Positions 8,363-18,431 of a DNA stretch of 64,000 nucleotides are shown piece by piece (the first letter of the stretch is position 1; every line of letters begins with the position of its first letter). A program made the position numbers and the translations under genes. The notes under the pieces are model-generated. The model did not search any database. It was not told the DNA's origin and worked only from the letters and a program-made list of their open reading frames with translations. The stretch spans positions 1 through 64,000 of the forward strand of contig JAFXZY010000058.1 of NCBI GenBank assembly GCA_017541025.1, given 5' to 3'. Source of the stretch: Bacteroidaceae bacterium (lineage in GTDB: Bacteria > Bacteroidota > Bacteroidia > Bacteroidales > Bacteroidaceae).

Positions 8363-9607
8363 CTATGATACGAATGAGGAATCAAGCTTGGATAATGACT
8401 GCTGCTGATCCGCGTATTCGATATACTCTTTATTCTTGGGAATTAAGAAGGTGAGAACCAGTGCAAAAAGATACAGAGCAGCAAGGACAATGTAAAGTAC
8501 CTCGTAAGACATTCCCAACTGATTGATAATGAGGTTGGAAAGCTGGTTACCACTCAATCCTGCCCATGCCCAAGCGCTGAGAGCCAAGCCGTGAATGGTG
8601 CTTATCTTTTCCATTCCAAACTTGCTCTGCAACAATGTGGGAAGTGTGGAGAAACCACCACCGTAGCCTGCATTGATAATGCAAAGCATAAGTATTACCA
8701 CTATGATGCTGCTTCCAAAGGCAAAGCCCAAGAGCATAACTATCACTGAGGATGAAAGGAGTATCTTATAAATGGTCTGCTTGTTCTCTGTGTAGTCTGA
8801 CATGGTGGAATAGCCAAAACGTCCGGCTGTGTTGAAAAAGGCTGTCAGGGAGGACAGGAAACCAACAGCAGCTATGCCGACAGCGATGGCGATATTCTTC
8901 TCGAATGCAATAAGAGCCAAACCACAGGTGATATTAATGTAGAACACTAACCATATCTTCATATAAGTGCCGTTCTTGATAACCTGATAATAGTCTTTCA
9001 GCTTCCATTTCACAACAGGCTCTACCCATTCCTTGGGTTTCTGAATCAGATAAGCTGCCGTAAGCATAGCGAATATGCTTATTACCGACATGGAAACCAA
9101 TGTGGTGCTGATACCATATCGGGGCGTGCACCATTCGATATAAGGTGAGAAAAGAACTTTTGATAAGCCAAAACCACTGATGGCAATGCCAGTTGCCAAT
9201 CCTTTATGCTCCTTGAACCAGAGCATAAGGGTTTTTACAGGTGACAGATAGCCGATACCCAGACCGATACCCATCAGACAACCGTAACTGAGCATGATGC
9301 CCAGCACGCTCTTTGAATAGATGGATAATACAGTGAGTAAAAGACCTGTACTGAAGCACAGACAGGAAACTACAGAGGCTGCGGTAATATTCTTCTCTAC
9401 AAAACGGCCTCCGAAGGCTGCTGACATTCCTAAAAAGAAGATGGCCAAAGAGAAGGCAAACTCTATCTCCTTGACTGAGCAACCTACTTCTGTGGCTATA
9501 TCGCCCTTTAGGAGCGACCAACAATATACACTGCCAATGCAGGAATGAATCAGTAATGCAGGTATTGCTGCACGCATCCATTTATTATCTAAGTATGAGG
9601 ATCTCAT
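8363..9607 (-). CDS. MFS transporter, oxalate/formate antiporter-like (OFA) family
   Basis: 414 residues from ATG at 9607 (MRSSYLDNKWMRAAIPALL); a TTG extension to 9631 is possible but less likely. About twelve membrane helices are visible. The segments IGSVYCWSLL, the conserved GIGLGIGYLSPVKTLMLWF after helix 4, and GLATGIAISGFGLSK are typical of OFA-type carriers, which exchange small carboxylates or related anions. The C-terminus is polar and short. It lies 42 bases downstream of dapA on the same strand and may share its transcript. The substrate is unknown. Confidence 0.85.
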   Translation of the reverse strand: MRSSYLDNKWMRAAIPALLIHSCIGSVYCWSLLKGDIATEVGCSVKEIEFAFSLAIFFLGMSAAFGGRFVEKNITAASVVSCLCFSTGLLLTVLSIYSKSVLGIMLSYGCLMGIGLGIGYLSPVKTLMLWFKEHKGLATGIAISGFGLSKVLFSPYIEWCTPRYGISTTLVSMSVISIFAMLTAAYLIQKPKEWVEPVVKWKLKDYYQVIKNGTYMKIWLVFYINITCGLALIAFEKNIAIAVGIAAVGFLSSLTAFFNTAGRFGYSTMSDYTENKQTIYKILLSSSVIVMLLGFAFGSSIIVVILMLCIINAGYGGGFSTLPTLLQSKFGMEKISTIHGLALSAWAWAGLSGNQLSNLIINQLGMSYEVLYIVLAALYLFALVLTFLIPKNKEYIEYADQQQSLSKLDSSFVS

Positions 9608-9649
9608 GATACTTTGATGAAGAATTAACAATGAACAATCATGCTGAAA

Positions 9650-10537
9650 TTAATAGCCCAACTCCCGGACAATAGAACTTATCTTCTCCATTGTGGTCAG
9701 TCGAGTGGGAACCAAGGGAAGACGCAGCACGTTATCTATCATGCCCATCTCGCTCAACATGGCCTTTACGCCTGCAGGGTTGCCATCGACAAACAATAGT
9801 TTGAAGAGCTCGGTGAACTTGTGGTGAATGGTAAGCGAAGTACTGTATTCACCCTTTAATGCCAAACGGACCATACGGCTGAACTCGGACGGTAATGCAT
9901 TGCCAATAACACTGATCACGCCAACTGCCCCAAGGGTTATGAGGGGGAAGGTGATACCGTCGTCACCGCTTATTACATCAAAGTTTGCAGGCTTGTTCTT
10001 AATGATGTCATCCATCTGGGAAATATTGCCGCTTGCTTCCTTGATGGCTACAATATTCTCGAAATCACGAGCCAGACGGAGTGTTGTTTCTGCAGTCATG
10101 TTAACTCCCGTACGGCCTGGTACATTATATAATACTACCGGCACGGGACTTGCCTTGGCTATAGCCGAATAATGCTGGTAAAGTCCTTCCTGAGAAGGCT
10201 TGTTATAATAGGGACATACACTGAGAATACCGTCGATACCACTCCAGTCGGAAGTTTTCAATTCATGCACAACAGCAGCTGTATTATTTCCCCCGCATCC
10301 CATAAGAAGAGGTACACGTCCAGCCACCCGCTCTACAAGGTGCTGCTTGAGCATTGCCTTTTCATCGGTACTCAACGTAGGAGTCTCAGCCGTTGTACCC
10401 ATGATACACAAAAAATCGGCTCCGCTTTTTATCTGGTACTCTACCAGACGATCGAGAGCTGCTAAATCTATACTTCCATCCTTGGCGAAAGGCGTTATCA
10501 AAGCGACACCTAAGCCGCGGAATTTGTTATTTGCCAT
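9650..10537 (-). CDS. dapA: 4-hydroxy-tetrahydrodipicolinate synthase
   Basis: 295 residues, full family length. It condenses pyruvate with aspartate semialdehyde at the entry to the lysine and diaminopimelate pathway, in the cytoplasm. The TIM-barrel signatures are all present: GTTAETPTL near residue 48, YYNKPSQEGL near 110, YNVPGRTG with Tyr137 and Arg142, and the Schiff-base lysine K166 in AIKEASGN. It has its own promoter (10571-10602) and is divergent from ligA. Close relatives such as N-acetylneuraminate lyase share the fold, but the GTTAET and YNVPGRTG motifs favour DapA. Confidence 0.95.
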   Translation of the reverse strand: MANNKFRGLGVALITPFAKDGSIDLAALDRLVEYQIKSGADFLCIMGTTAETPTLSTDEKAMLKQHLVERVAGRVPLLMGCGGNNTAAVVHELKTSDWSGIDGILSVCPYYNKPSQEGLYQHYSAIAKASPVPVVLYNVPGRTGVNMTAETTLRLARDFENIVAIKEASGNISQMDDIIKNKPANFDVISGDDGITFPLITLGAVGVISVIGNALPSEFSRMVRLALKGEYSTSLTIHHKFTELFKLLFVDGNPAGVKAMLSEMGMIDNVLRLPLVPTRLTTMEKISSIVRELGY

Positions 10538-10570
10538 ATGGTTATTATCCTTTATACCTTAATGTTGCCG

Positions 10571-10602
10571 CAAAAGTAATACTTTTTAGACATATAACCA
10601 AA
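10571..10602 (-). promoter_or_regulatory. dapA promoter
   Basis: On the minus strand: TTTG (10599-10602), 20 bases, TACTTTTG (10571-10578). A close match to the Bacteroidetes consensus, 33 bases before the dapA start. Confidence 0.75.
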
Positions 10603-10620
10603 AATGATGCAAGCAAATTA

Positions 10621-10651
10621 TTGTCGACATTGAATTTTATGATTAATTTTG
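10621..10651 (+). promoter_or_regulatory. Likely ligA promoter
   Basis: TTG (10621-10623), 20 bases, TAATTTTG (10644-10651), 24 bases before the ligA ATG. Confidence 0.55.
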
Positions 10652-10675
10652 TGAAATTAAATGGATTTTTAGGAA

Positions 10676-12682
10676 ATGACTGAGCAAGAACAGATACTGA
10701 AACTGAGAGAAGAACTGCATCAGCACAACTATAATTACTATGTGCTGAATATGCCTACCATCTCGGATAAGGACTTTGATATGATGATGCACCAGTTGCA
10801 AGACCTTGAGAAGCTACATCCTGAGATGGCTACCCCCAACAGTCCTACACAGCGTGTGGGAAGCGACCTCAACAATGAGTTCGTTACCGTTCAGCACAAA
10901 CGTCCCATGCTGAGCCTTGCCAATACCTATAACCGGCAGGAGGTAAGCGAGTTTTATGAACGTGTAAAGGAGGGATTGCAGGGAGCTCCGTTCCAGATTT
11001 GCTGCGAGCTGAAGTTTGACGGGCTTAGCATAAGTCTGCATTACGAACACGGGAGTCTGATAAGAGCCGTAACACGAGGTGACGGAACTCAAGGCGACGA
11101 TGTTACGCAGAACATAAGGACTATACGTTCCATTCCCTTACAACTGCCACCAGGAGCCGGATATCCAGAAGAATTTGAGATTCGTGGTGAGGTGCTGATG
11201 CCTTGGACCAGTTTTGAACGACTTAACAAACAGCGTGAAGAAAACGAGGAGCCTCTGTTTGCCAATCCCAGGAATGCCGCATCAGGGACACTTAAGAGCA
11301 AAAACTCCAGCGTAGTGGCCGAACGCGGACTTGATGCCTACCTTTATTATTTATTAGGTGAAGGTATTCCTGGAGACGGACATTATCAGAATATGGAGGC
11401 TGCAAGCAAATGGGGTTTCCAAGTTAGCAAAGCCATGACTTTAACCAATAGTTTGCAAGAGATATATGACTACATAGACTATTGGGATATTGAACGCAAG
11501 AACCTGCCCGTAGCCACTGACGGTATTGTGCTGAAAGTAAACTCGTTGGCACAACAACGTAGCTTAGGTATGACAGCCAAGAGTCCACGATGGGCCATAG
11601 CCTATAAGTTTCAGGCAGAGCAGGCAGAGACAATATTGCGGCAAGTTGTATTTCAGGTGGGGCGTACAGGAGCTATCACGCCTGTTGCCAATATGGACCC
11701 CATACAATTGTCAGGCACACAAGTTCGCAGGGCCACCTTACACAATGCTGATGTAATGGCACAACTGGATCTTCACGTAGGGGACCATATCTTAGTGGAA
11801 AAAGGCGGAGAAATCATTCCCAAAGTTGTTGGCAAAGCCTGCCCCACAGAACCGGGTAGTCCCAAAATCATTTTTATTACCCATTGTCCCGCTTGCGGTT
11901 CCAAGTTGATTCGCTACGAGGGAGAGGCTGCCATCTACTGTCCAAACGAAACGGGATGTCCACCACTGATTGTCGGGAAAATAGAACATTTTATTTCCCG
12001 GAAAGCCATGAACATATTCTCAATGGGTCCTGAAATTGTGGAAACCTACTTCAAGCAGGGACTTATCCATGATGCAGCCGACCTATATACTCTCAGAGCA
12101 GAGCAGCTTTTGAATGCTGATAAAACAAACGAGGTGAGTGTGAACAATATCCTAATGGGCATAAGAGAGAGTAAGAACGCTCCGTTTGAGCGTGTGCTCT
12201 TTGCCATAGGAATTCGCTTCGTGGGTGAGAATGCCGCCAAGAGTCTGGCACGCTACTTCGGAAGCATGGAGAAGCTTTCAACTGCTACTTTGGAAGAACT
12301 AACGCAAGTTAATGGAATTGGGCTTATTATAGCAGGAAGTGTTATAAAGTATTTTGCTGAAGAAAAAAACAGAATTTTCATAAACAGACTGACAAAATAC
12401 GGTCTTCAAATGCAGATTTCGCAGGAGCAGCAAGAGGCTAAATCAGACAGATTGAAGGATCAGAGCATTGTTATAAGCGGTGTTTTTGCTCATCATAGCA
12501 GGGACGAATACAAGGCTATGATAGAGAAACACGGCGGCAAGAATGTAGGAAGCATAAGCAATAAGACTTCTTTCATCCTTGCCGGTGAGAATATGGGACC
12601 CTCCAAGTTAGAGAAAGCACAGAAACTGGGCATTCGGATTATGAACGAAGAGGAGTTTCTACAACTTGTTGGAGAACAGTAA
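10676..12682 (+). CDS. ligA: NAD-dependent DNA ligase
   Basis: 668 residues. It seals nicks in DNA using NAD+ during replication and repair. Domains in order: Ia domain with [15 protein letters not shown], the adenylation domain with nucleophile Lys113 in CELKFDGLS, an OB fold ([12 protein letters not shown]), a four-cysteine zinc finger (CPACGSK...CPNETGCP), helix-hairpin-helix repeats ([25 protein letters not shown]) and a C-terminal BRCT domain (about 590-668). All catalytic motifs are intact. It converges with ribE with only 2 bases between the stops. Confidence 0.97.
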   Translation: MTEQEQILKLREELHQHNYNYYVLNMPTISDKDFDMMMHQLQDLEKLHPEMATPNSPTQRVGSDLNNEFVTVQHKRPMLSLANTYNRQEVSEFYERVKEGLQGAPFQICCELKFDGLSISLHYEHGSLIRAVTRGDGTQGDDVTQNIRTIRSIPLQLPPGAGYPEEFEIRGEVLMPWTSFERLNKQREENEEPLFANPRNAASGTLKSKNSSVVAERGLDAYLYYLLGEGIPGDGHYQNMEAASKWGFQVSKAMTLTNSLQEIYDYIDYWDIERKNLPVATDGIVLKVNSLAQQRSLGMTAKSPRWAIAYKFQAEQAETILRQVVFQVGRTGAITPVANMDPIQLSGTQVRRATLHNADVMAQLDLHVGDHILVEKGGEIIPKVVGKACPTEPGSPKIIFITHCPACGSKLIRYEGEAAIYCPNETGCPPLIVGKIEHFISRKAMNIFSMGPEIVETYFKQGLIHDAADLYTLRAEQLLNADKTNEVSVNNILMGIRESKNAPFERVLFAIGIRFVGENAAKSLARYFGSMEKLSTATLEELTQVNGIGLIIAGSVIKYFAEEKNRIFINRLTKYGLQMQISQEQQEAKSDRLKDQSIVISGVFAHHSRDEYKAMIEKHGGKNVGSISNKTSFILAGENMGPSKLEKAQKLGIRIMNEEEFLQLVGEQ

Positions 12683-12684
12683 TT

Positions 12685-13290
12685 TTATGATAACAGATTA
12701 TTCATTCGAGCCAGATACTTGCCAATAATATCAAATTCTATATTTACTACAGTTCCTGGCTTTATGTTATGAAAATTGGTATTCTCGAAGGTATAAGGTA
12801 TAATGCATACTTGAAAAGTATCTTCCGTAGGACGACAAACGGTCAGACTGACCCCATTTACAGTAACACTGCCTTTATCAACAGTAAAATAGCCGTGTGA
12901 AACCATTTCACGGTTACTCTGGTAACGGAAAGTGTACTGGTGGCTTCCCTCCTGATCCTCAACAGCTATGCAGGTAGCAGTCTGGTCAACATGTCCCTGG
13001 ACAATATGGCCGTCAAGCCGCCCGTTCATCTGCATACTGCGTTCCACATTTACCTCATCGCCCACTTTTAGCAATCCAAGATTGCTGCACTCCAAGGTTT
13101 CATGCATCGCAGTTACCATATATGTATCATCCTTAATACTGACAACAGTCAGGCATACTCCGTTATGAGCCACACTCTGGTCAATACTTAATTCTGCTGT
13201 AAACGAACAACACAGCGTGAAATGTACATTATCTTGCTCGTGTTCAATCGCAACAACACGCGCCATAGTTTCTACAATTCCAGAGAACAT
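12685..13290 (-). CDS. ribE: Riboflavin synthase, alpha subunit
   Basis: 201 residues, the usual length. It dismutates two molecules of 6,7-dimethyl-8-ribityllumazine to riboflavin. The start MFSGIVE is diagnostic, and two tandem lumazine-binding halves are seen, each with an N-G-V-C/S-L-T motif (HNGVCLTV near residue 43; VNGVSLTV near 145) and a GHxVQGHVD segment. The promoter is at 13319-13350, giving a short leader. No FMN riboswitch is visible in the leader. Confidence 0.95.
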   Translation of the reverse strand: MFSGIVETMARVVAIEHEQDNVHFTLCCSFTAELSIDQSVAHNGVCLTVVSIKDDTYMVTAMHETLECSNLGLLKVGDEVNVERSMQMNGRLDGHIVQGHVDQTATCIAVEDQEGSHQYTFRYQSNREMVSHGYFTVDKGSVTVNGVSLTVCRPTEDTFQVCIIPYTFENTNFHNIKPGTVVNIEFDIIGKYLARMNNLLS

Positions 13291-13318
13291 AATATTTTTC
13301 TTTTATTTTATTTGATGG

Positions 13319-13350
13319 CAAAGGTAGGGCAAAAAAAGGTACTTAGCAAG
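13319..13350 (-). promoter_or_regulatory. ribE promoter
   Basis: Minus strand: CTTG (13347-13350; one mismatch to TTTG), 20 bases, TACCTTTG (13319-13326), about 29 bases before the start codon. Confidence 0.6.
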
Positions 13351-13443
13351 GATGAGTTGGAAAAATATGGCAAAATAAACCTAATTTATGTAAAGAAGTA
13401 AAAAAAGGAAGTAGCGAAATGTCTCAGAGTGCATATTTTTATC

Positions 13444-13451
13444 TATCTTTG
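13444..13451 (+). promoter_or_regulatory. -7 element of the MacAB-type operon
   Basis: TATCTTTG matches TAnnTTTG, 42 bases before the ATG at 13494. No clear -33 TTTG. Confidence 0.5.
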
Positions 13452-13493
13452 CGACTAAATTATATACTTTTATAATACGAAGACATTTCCAAG

Positions 13494-14834
13494 ATGACAA
13501 ACAAAACATTCAAAATAGCCTATATGCTATTGGGCATTAGTACTTGCGCCTGGGCACAAGAAAGTTGGGGGTTGCAGGATTGCATTGACTATGCCCTGAA
13601 GAACAACATTCAGATTCAGAAGAACAGAGTCAGCGAAGAAAAAGGCGAAGTAACCTTATGGAACCGTAAAGGTGTCCTCTTTCCAAGCCTAAGCTTCAGT
13701 ACCAACCAGAACGTAGGATACAGACCATTTACACAAGTAATGGCTGTAGTACAGGGTGACCAGGTGACAAGCACAAGTAGCAATGTGACTTATCAGGGCA
13801 GCTACGGACTGAATGCCAGCGTAACCCTATGGAATGGAGGTATTAACCAAAAAAACATCAAAGAACAGAAACTGCTGAACGAAATTACAAAACTACAGAC
13901 AGAACAGAGTGAACTGAGCATTCAAGAGCAGATAGCCCAACTGTACGTGCAGATAATGTACACAAAAGAGGCACTGAAGGTAAGTGAAGAACTTTTAAAG
14001 ACTGCCCAATTACAATATGACCGCGGTATAGAAATGCAAAAGCAGGGACAAATGGCCAAGGCTGATGTGGTACAACTTGAAGCACAGTTAAGCAGTGCTA
14101 AATACGACATTGCAAACAATCAGGCCCGGCTGGAAAACTTCAAGCGACAGTTGAAAGCTGTATTGGAGTTGGACATTAATAGTGATTTCGACATTAAGGG
14201 AGACATACCAACGGATGAGAAAGTGCTGGCCGTAATCCCCAGCAAGCTGGAGGCTTATAACCAGGCGTTGGCCAGTCGGCCTGAGATAAAAGGTGCTGAA
14301 CTGGGCATTGAGTCGGCCAACATGCAACTCGACATTGCCAGACGTGCCCACTACCCTACGGTACGTGCCAGCGCCAGTTTGGGAAGTAACCATTCCTCAG
14401 GAAGTCAGAACAACTGGGGTACACAGATGAAAAGCAACCTGAACATGAGTGCCGGCGTAACAGTAAGCGTCCCTATCTTTGACAACAGACAGATTGCCAC
14501 CAACATCAGAAATGCCAAATTAAACCAGGTAAATTCACAACTCGATCTTCAGGACAAGAAAACATCTCTGTCAAACACCATAGAGCAATACTGGATTAAT
14601 GCCAACAGTAACCAGCAGAGCTATTTGGCTGCCAAAGCACGTGTAAAAAGTCAAGAAGCAAGCTACGAACTGCTGAACGAACAGTTCCTGAACGGACTGA
14701 AAAACACAGTAGATGTGTTACAAGGGCGTGACAATGTTATAAATGCAGAACAAAGTATGCTGCAAAGCAAATACACCACTCTGCTGAACATACAACTGCT
14801 GAAATTCTACACAGGCGAAAAAATTGACCTATAA
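13494..14834 (+). CDS. TolC-family outer membrane efflux protein
   Basis: 446 residues with a signal peptide (MTNKTFKIAYMLLGISTCAWA). Two outer membrane efflux domains with long helices rich in Gln and Asn and the conserved second-repeat motif SRPEIKGAELGIESA. The first domain begins WGLQDCIDYALKNNIQIQKN, typical of TolC proteins of Bacteroidetes ABC efflux systems. There is no lipobox, unlike the channel at 6217. It should provide the outer membrane duct for the adaptor, ATPase and permease that follow. The gap to the adaptor is 35 bases. Confidence 0.92.
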   Translation: MTNKTFKIAYMLLGISTCAWAQESWGLQDCIDYALKNNIQIQKNRVSEEKGEVTLWNRKGVLFPSLSFSTNQNVGYRPFTQVMAVVQGDQVTSTSSNVTYQGSYGLNASVTLWNGGINQKNIKEQKLLNEITKLQTEQSELSIQEQIAQLYVQIMYTKEALKVSEELLKTAQLQYDRGIEMQKQGQMAKADVVQLEAQLSSAKYDIANNQARLENFKRQLKAVLELDINSDFDIKGDIPTDEKVLAVIPSKLEAYNQALASRPEIKGAELGIESANMQLDIARRAHYPTVRASASLGSNHSSGSQNNWGTQMKSNLNMSAGVTVSVPIFDNRQIATNIRNAKLNQVNSQLDLQDKKTSLSNTIEQYWINANSNQQSYLAAKARVKSQEASYELLNEQFLNGLKNTVDVLQGRDNVINAEQSMLQSKYTTLLNIQLLKFYTGEKIDL

Positions 14835-14869
14835 CAAATAAGAGTAAAAATAACACAGAACATACAAAG

Positions 14870-16060
14870 ATGAGAAGACAAAGATTCATCCAGACAGCAT
14901 CTGTCCTTGCAGCATCCGTCATGATAATGAGCAGTTGCAAGAAAGCACCAAGTTTCACATACAACGAGGTAGAAGTAGTAAAGCAAGACATAGTAACCAG
15001 CGTTACGGCTACGGGTACCATTGAACCTGTTACCAGCGTAGATGTCGGTACACAGGTCAGCGGTATAGTAAGCAAACTATACGTTGACTATAACAGCATC
15101 GTTAAGGCAGGTCAGGTAATTGCCGAGTTAGATCGCACCAATCTGATAAGTGACTTGAGCAGCGCTAAGGCCAATCTTACAAGTGCGGAAAGCACACTGG
15201 CTTATCAGACAGCCAACTATGAGCGTTTTAAGAACCTTTTTGACAAGGGACTTATCTCTGCTAATGACTTTGAGCAGGCTCGCCTCTCCTATGTTCAGGC
15301 TCAACAACAAGTGAACACTCAGCGCAACAACGTAAAGCGTGCAGAAACCAATTTGGGATATGCTACCATTACCAGTCCTATAGACGGCGTGGTATTGAGT
15401 AAGGAAGTTGAGGAAGGTCAGACCGTAGCCAGTAGCTTTAACACACCTACCCTCTTCAAGATTGCAAAAGACCTTACCGATATGCGCGTAATCGCCAATG
15501 TGGATGAAGCAGACATAGGTGAGGTTAAGGAAGGACAGCGTGTTACTTTCAATGTAGATGCGTTCCCCAACGACATGTTTAGCGGTACTGTTACCCAAGT
15601 ACGCCAGCAGGCTACGACAGAGAGCAATGTTGTTACTTACGAGGTGGTAATCGGTGCTCCTAATGAGGACTTGAAGTTGAAGCCCGGTTTGACTGCAAAC
15701 GTTACTATCTACACGATGGAATTGAAGGATGCATTAGCTATTCCAAGCAAGGCCCTTCACTTCAAGCCTAGCGAGGCCATGTTGAACGACGGTGAAACCA
15801 TTACCGATTGCGAAGCTCCAAAGAAAGTCTGGACAAAAGAAGGGCCTAACATTAAGGCACTGGCTGTAGAAACAGGTATCACCAACGGTATGCTTACAGA
15901 AATCAAGAGCGGACTGAAGGAAGGAACCAAGATTATAACGGATGTTGAAACATCTATGCCTGGTATGGACGAGGCCGAAGGACAGCAGCAGAACAGCAAT
16001 CCTTTCATGCCTCGACCCAGGAACAGGAACAGGAACCAGCAGCAACAACAGAAAAAATAA
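14870..16060 (+). CDS. MacA-like periplasmic adaptor (HlyD family)
   Basis: 396 residues. The N-terminus is a lipoprotein-type signal with a Cys in MMSSCKK form (MIMSSC, about residue 23). Then VVKQDIVTSVTATGTIEPVTSVDVGTQVSG, the biotinyl-lipoyl half; a coiled-coil hairpin (about 85-150) with FDKGLISANDFEQARL; the second half ITSPIDGVVLSKEVEEGQTV; and beta domains with KPGLTANVTI. The C-terminal tail is Asn/Gln/Arg-rich low complexity (NRNRNQQQQQKK). It links the ABC permease to TolC. The ATPase starts 24 bases downstream. Confidence 0.92.
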   Translation: MRRQRFIQTASVLAASVMIMSSCKKAPSFTYNEVEVVKQDIVTSVTATGTIEPVTSVDVGTQVSGIVSKLYVDYNSIVKAGQVIAELDRTNLISDLSSAKANLTSAESTLAYQTANYERFKNLFDKGLISANDFEQARLSYVQAQQQVNTQRNNVKRAETNLGYATITSPIDGVVLSKEVEEGQTVASSFNTPTLFKIAKDLTDMRVIANVDEADIGEVKEGQRVTFNVDAFPNDMFSGTVTQVRQQATTESNVVTYEVVIGAPNEDLKLKPGLTANVTIYTMELKDALAIPSKALHFKPSEAMLNDGETITDCEAPKKVWTKEGPNIKALAVETGITNGMLTEIKSGLKEGTKIITDVETSMPGMDEAEGQQQNSNPFMPRPRNRNRNQQQQQKK

Positions 16061-16084
16061 TTTGTCAAATCAACCTTAAGTAAG

Positions 16085-16834
16085 ATGGACGACAAAAGAG
16101 TAGTTATAGAACTACAGAATGTCAAGCGCGATTTCATTGTTGGTAGCGAGACAGTTCATGCCTTAAAAGGAGTTTCTTTTAAGATTCATGAAGGTGAGTT
16201 CGTAACCATCATGGGAACCTCAGGTTCCGGAAAGAGTACATTACTAAACCAATTGGGTTGTCTGGATACGCCAACAAGTGGAGAATACATCCTAGACGGA
16301 ACGCCTGTCCGCAAAATGAAAAGAAGCGAAAGAGCCATACTCCGTAACAGAAAGATTGGATTCATCTTCCAGAACTACAACTTGTTAGCCCGTACAACTG
16401 CTGTGGAAAATGTAGAACTCCCACTCATGTACAATAGTTCCTACAATGCAAAGATGCGCAAAGAAGCTGCTATCAAGGCACTGCAGGCTGTTGGGCTAGG
16501 AGACCGTCTGGAACATAAAAGCAACCAGATGTCCGGTGGACAGATGCAACGTGTAGCAATTGCACGCGCATTGGTTAACAATCCTGCCGTTATCTTAGCT
16601 GACGAAGCAACAGGTAACCTTGACACAAGAACCAGCTATGAGATTCTGGTACTATTTCAAGAGTTGCACAAGCAGGGAAGAACCATCATTTTTGTCACTC
16701 ACAACCCGGAGATTGCACAATACAGCAGTCGCAATATCATACTCAGGGACGGACATATATGCGAAGACGTTATAAATAATAACATAATGAGTGCAGCCGA
16801 GGTTTTGGCTACCCTGCCCAAACCAGAAGACTGA
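16085..16834 (+). CDS. ABC transporter ATP-binding protein (MacB/LolD type)
   Basis: 249 residues, a single nucleotide-binding domain. Walker A GTSGSGKS (44-51), Q-loop FIFQNYNLL, signature [15 protein letters not shown], Walker [12 protein letters not shown] and switch histidine FVTHNPE are all intact. The [15 protein letters not shown] stretch is characteristic of the MacB/LolD branch. In E. coli MacB this domain is fused to the permease; here they are separate neighbouring genes (24 bases apart). It powers the mechanotransmission-type efflux by the downstream permease. Confidence 0.94.
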   Translation: MDDKRVVIELQNVKRDFIVGSETVHALKGVSFKIHEGEFVTIMGTSGSGKSTLLNQLGCLDTPTSGEYILDGTPVRKMKRSERAILRNRKIGFIFQNYNLLARTTAVENVELPLMYNSSYNAKMRKEAAIKALQAVGLGDRLEHKSNQMSGGQMQRVAIARALVNNPAVILADEATGNLDTRTSYEILVLFQELHKQGRTIIFVTHNPEIAQYSSRNIILRDGHICEDVINNNIMSAAEVLATLPKPED

Positions 16835-16858
16835 TAAACACAGAAATACAAGTAGAAT

Positions 16859-18079
16859 ATGAATCTGAAGAACCTACTTAAGGTGGCCATTACGGCTATT
16901 ATGAGCAATAAATGGAGAACCTTCCTCTCTACATTGGGTATCATCATTGGTGTAGCTGCCGTTATTACCATGATGGCTATAGGCCAAGGCTCTAAGGACA
17001 GCATACGTGCCGACCTGCAGAAATGGGGAACCAACCTGCTTACCGTAAGGCCGGGCGGTGAGATGCGTGGAGGTGTCAGACTGGATCCCTCTGCTATGCA
17101 GACACTGAAACAGGCTGACTATGAAGCCATACGCGACGGGGCAAGCCTTATCACTCATATCAGTCCTGAGGTCACATCCAGCGGACAGGTAATCTATGGA
17201 GCCAAGAACACCAACTCTACTATCTACGGAGAAAGTCCAGACTACATGATAATAAAACTATGGGATGTAGAGGATGGACAATGTTTCACGGAAGAAGATG
17301 TGCGCAAAAATGCCAAAGTATGCGTGGTTGGAAAGACCGTAGTACAGGAACTCTTTGGCGACAAGAATGCCAACTGTATAGGCAAAGTTGTCAGATTCAA
17401 GAGTATCCCCTTCCGCATCATCGGTGTACTGAAAGGTAAGGGTTATAACAACTGGGGTATGGACCAGGACAATGTTATCATTGCTCCTTACACAACTGTT
17501 ATGAAACGCTTGGCAGCCCAAACACATTTCAACAGTTTTAACTTGAGTGTGATGACCGAGGATCTCAGTAATGATGCCATTGAACAGGTTTCCAAGATAC
17601 TCCGAATAAACCATAAGATAAAAGAAGGAGGCGATGATGACTTTAACATCCGTAGCCAGCAGGAGATGATGGAGACCATGTCAAGTACTATGCAAACCCT
17701 ACAGACAGTTCTGGTGGTAGCAGCAGCCTTCTCGCTTCTGGTTGCCGGAATCGGCATTATGAACATTATGCTGGTAAGCGTTACTGAGCGTACCAGAGAA
17801 ATAGGTTTGCGTATGAGTGTTGGAGCACGCGGAAGAGATATCAGCAGACAGTTCCTGATTGAAAGTGTAATGATAAGCTTAAGCGGAGGTCTCCTCGGCG
17901 TAGGGCTTGGGTATATGTTTACATGGATTGCAAAATCGATTGGCTTCCCGGCGACAGTGCCGTTATGGAGCGTATTGGTAAGCTTTGGCGTTTGTGCATG
18001 TATCGGTCTGGTATTCGGTCTAATACCTGCCCGTAAGGCTGCACGTCTGGATCCTATAGAAGCATTGCGATATGAATAA
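16859..18079 (+). CDS. MacB-like ABC transporter permease (FtsX domain)
   Basis: 406 residues with the MacB topology: one N-terminal membrane helix (KWRTFLSTLGIIIGVAAVITMMAIG), a large periplasmic core (about 45-275) and three C-terminal helices in an FtsX domain (VAGIGIMNIMLVSVTERTRE; SLSGGLLGVGLGYMF; LVSFGVCACIGLVFGLIPARKAA). The end PARKAARLDPIEALRYE is the canonical family terminus. Together with the upstream genes it forms a MacAB-TolC-type exporter of peptides, lipids or macrolide-like compounds. Its last 8 bases overlap the start of a LytTR gene. Confidence 0.94.
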   Translation: MNLKNLLKVAITAIMSNKWRTFLSTLGIIIGVAAVITMMAIGQGSKDSIRADLQKWGTNLLTVRPGGEMRGGVRLDPSAMQTLKQADYEAIRDGASLITHISPEVTSSGQVIYGAKNTNSTIYGESPDYMIIKLWDVEDGQCFTEEDVRKNAKVCVVGKTVVQELFGDKNANCIGKVVRFKSIPFRIIGVLKGKGYNNWGMDQDNVIIAPYTTVMKRLAAQTHFNSFNLSVMTEDLSNDAIEQVSKILRINHKIKEGGDDDFNIRSQQEMMETMSSTMQTLQTVLVVAAAFSLLVAGIGIMNIMLVSVTERTREIGLRMSVGARGRDISRQFLIESVMISLSGGLLGVGLGYMFTWIAKSIGFPATVPLWSVLVSFGVCACIGLVFGLIPARKAARLDPIEALRYE

Positions 18080-18410
18080 TCACGATGTATCTTTCTTTTA
18101 CGTAAAAAGTGATTACCGCTTAGTTAAAGTTGAACTTAGCAAACTGCTTTATGTAGAATGCGAGAAGGACTATATGAGGCTGCACATAGAAGGTCAGCGC
18201 CCTCTCATGACACTTATGACAATGAAGACATTGGAGGAACGACTCCCACAACCGCAGTTTATTCGCATACACCGTTCCATCATTGTTCAGGTCAGCAAAA
18301 TAGAATTTATCAATCAAGGCTCTGTTAACATTGCAGGTAACAACCTGCCTATTGGCAATAGCTATCGCGACCGCTTTTTCTCGTATATAGAAAATTTTAT
18401 ATTGACATAA
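18072..18410 (+). CDS. Stand-alone LytTR DNA-binding regulator
   Basis: 112 residues consisting almost entirely of a LytTR domain: VKSDYRLVKVELSKLLYVECEKDYMRLH, then TMKTLEERLP, FIRIHRSIIVQVSKIEFI and LPIGNSYRDRFF. There is no receiver domain and no membrane segment. LytTR domains bind direct repeats upstream of target genes. The ATG lies inside the end of the permease gene (8-base overlap), indicating translational coupling to the exporter; self-regulation of the operon is an inference. LytTR proteins of this size without a receiver are known, but the usual partner kinase is not in the window. Confidence 0.88.
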   Translation: MNNHDVSFFYVKSDYRLVKVELSKLLYVECEKDYMRLHIEGQRPLMTLMTMKTLEERLPQPQFIRIHRSIIVQVSKIEFINQGSVNIAGNNLPIGNSYRDRFFSYIENFILT

Positions 18411-18431
18411 ACAAACAAAAAACATACAAAC

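Noticed and set aside
12685-13290. FMN riboswitch before riboflavin synthase
   Set aside because: The leader is only about 20 bases by the promoter position and has no room for the aptamer.
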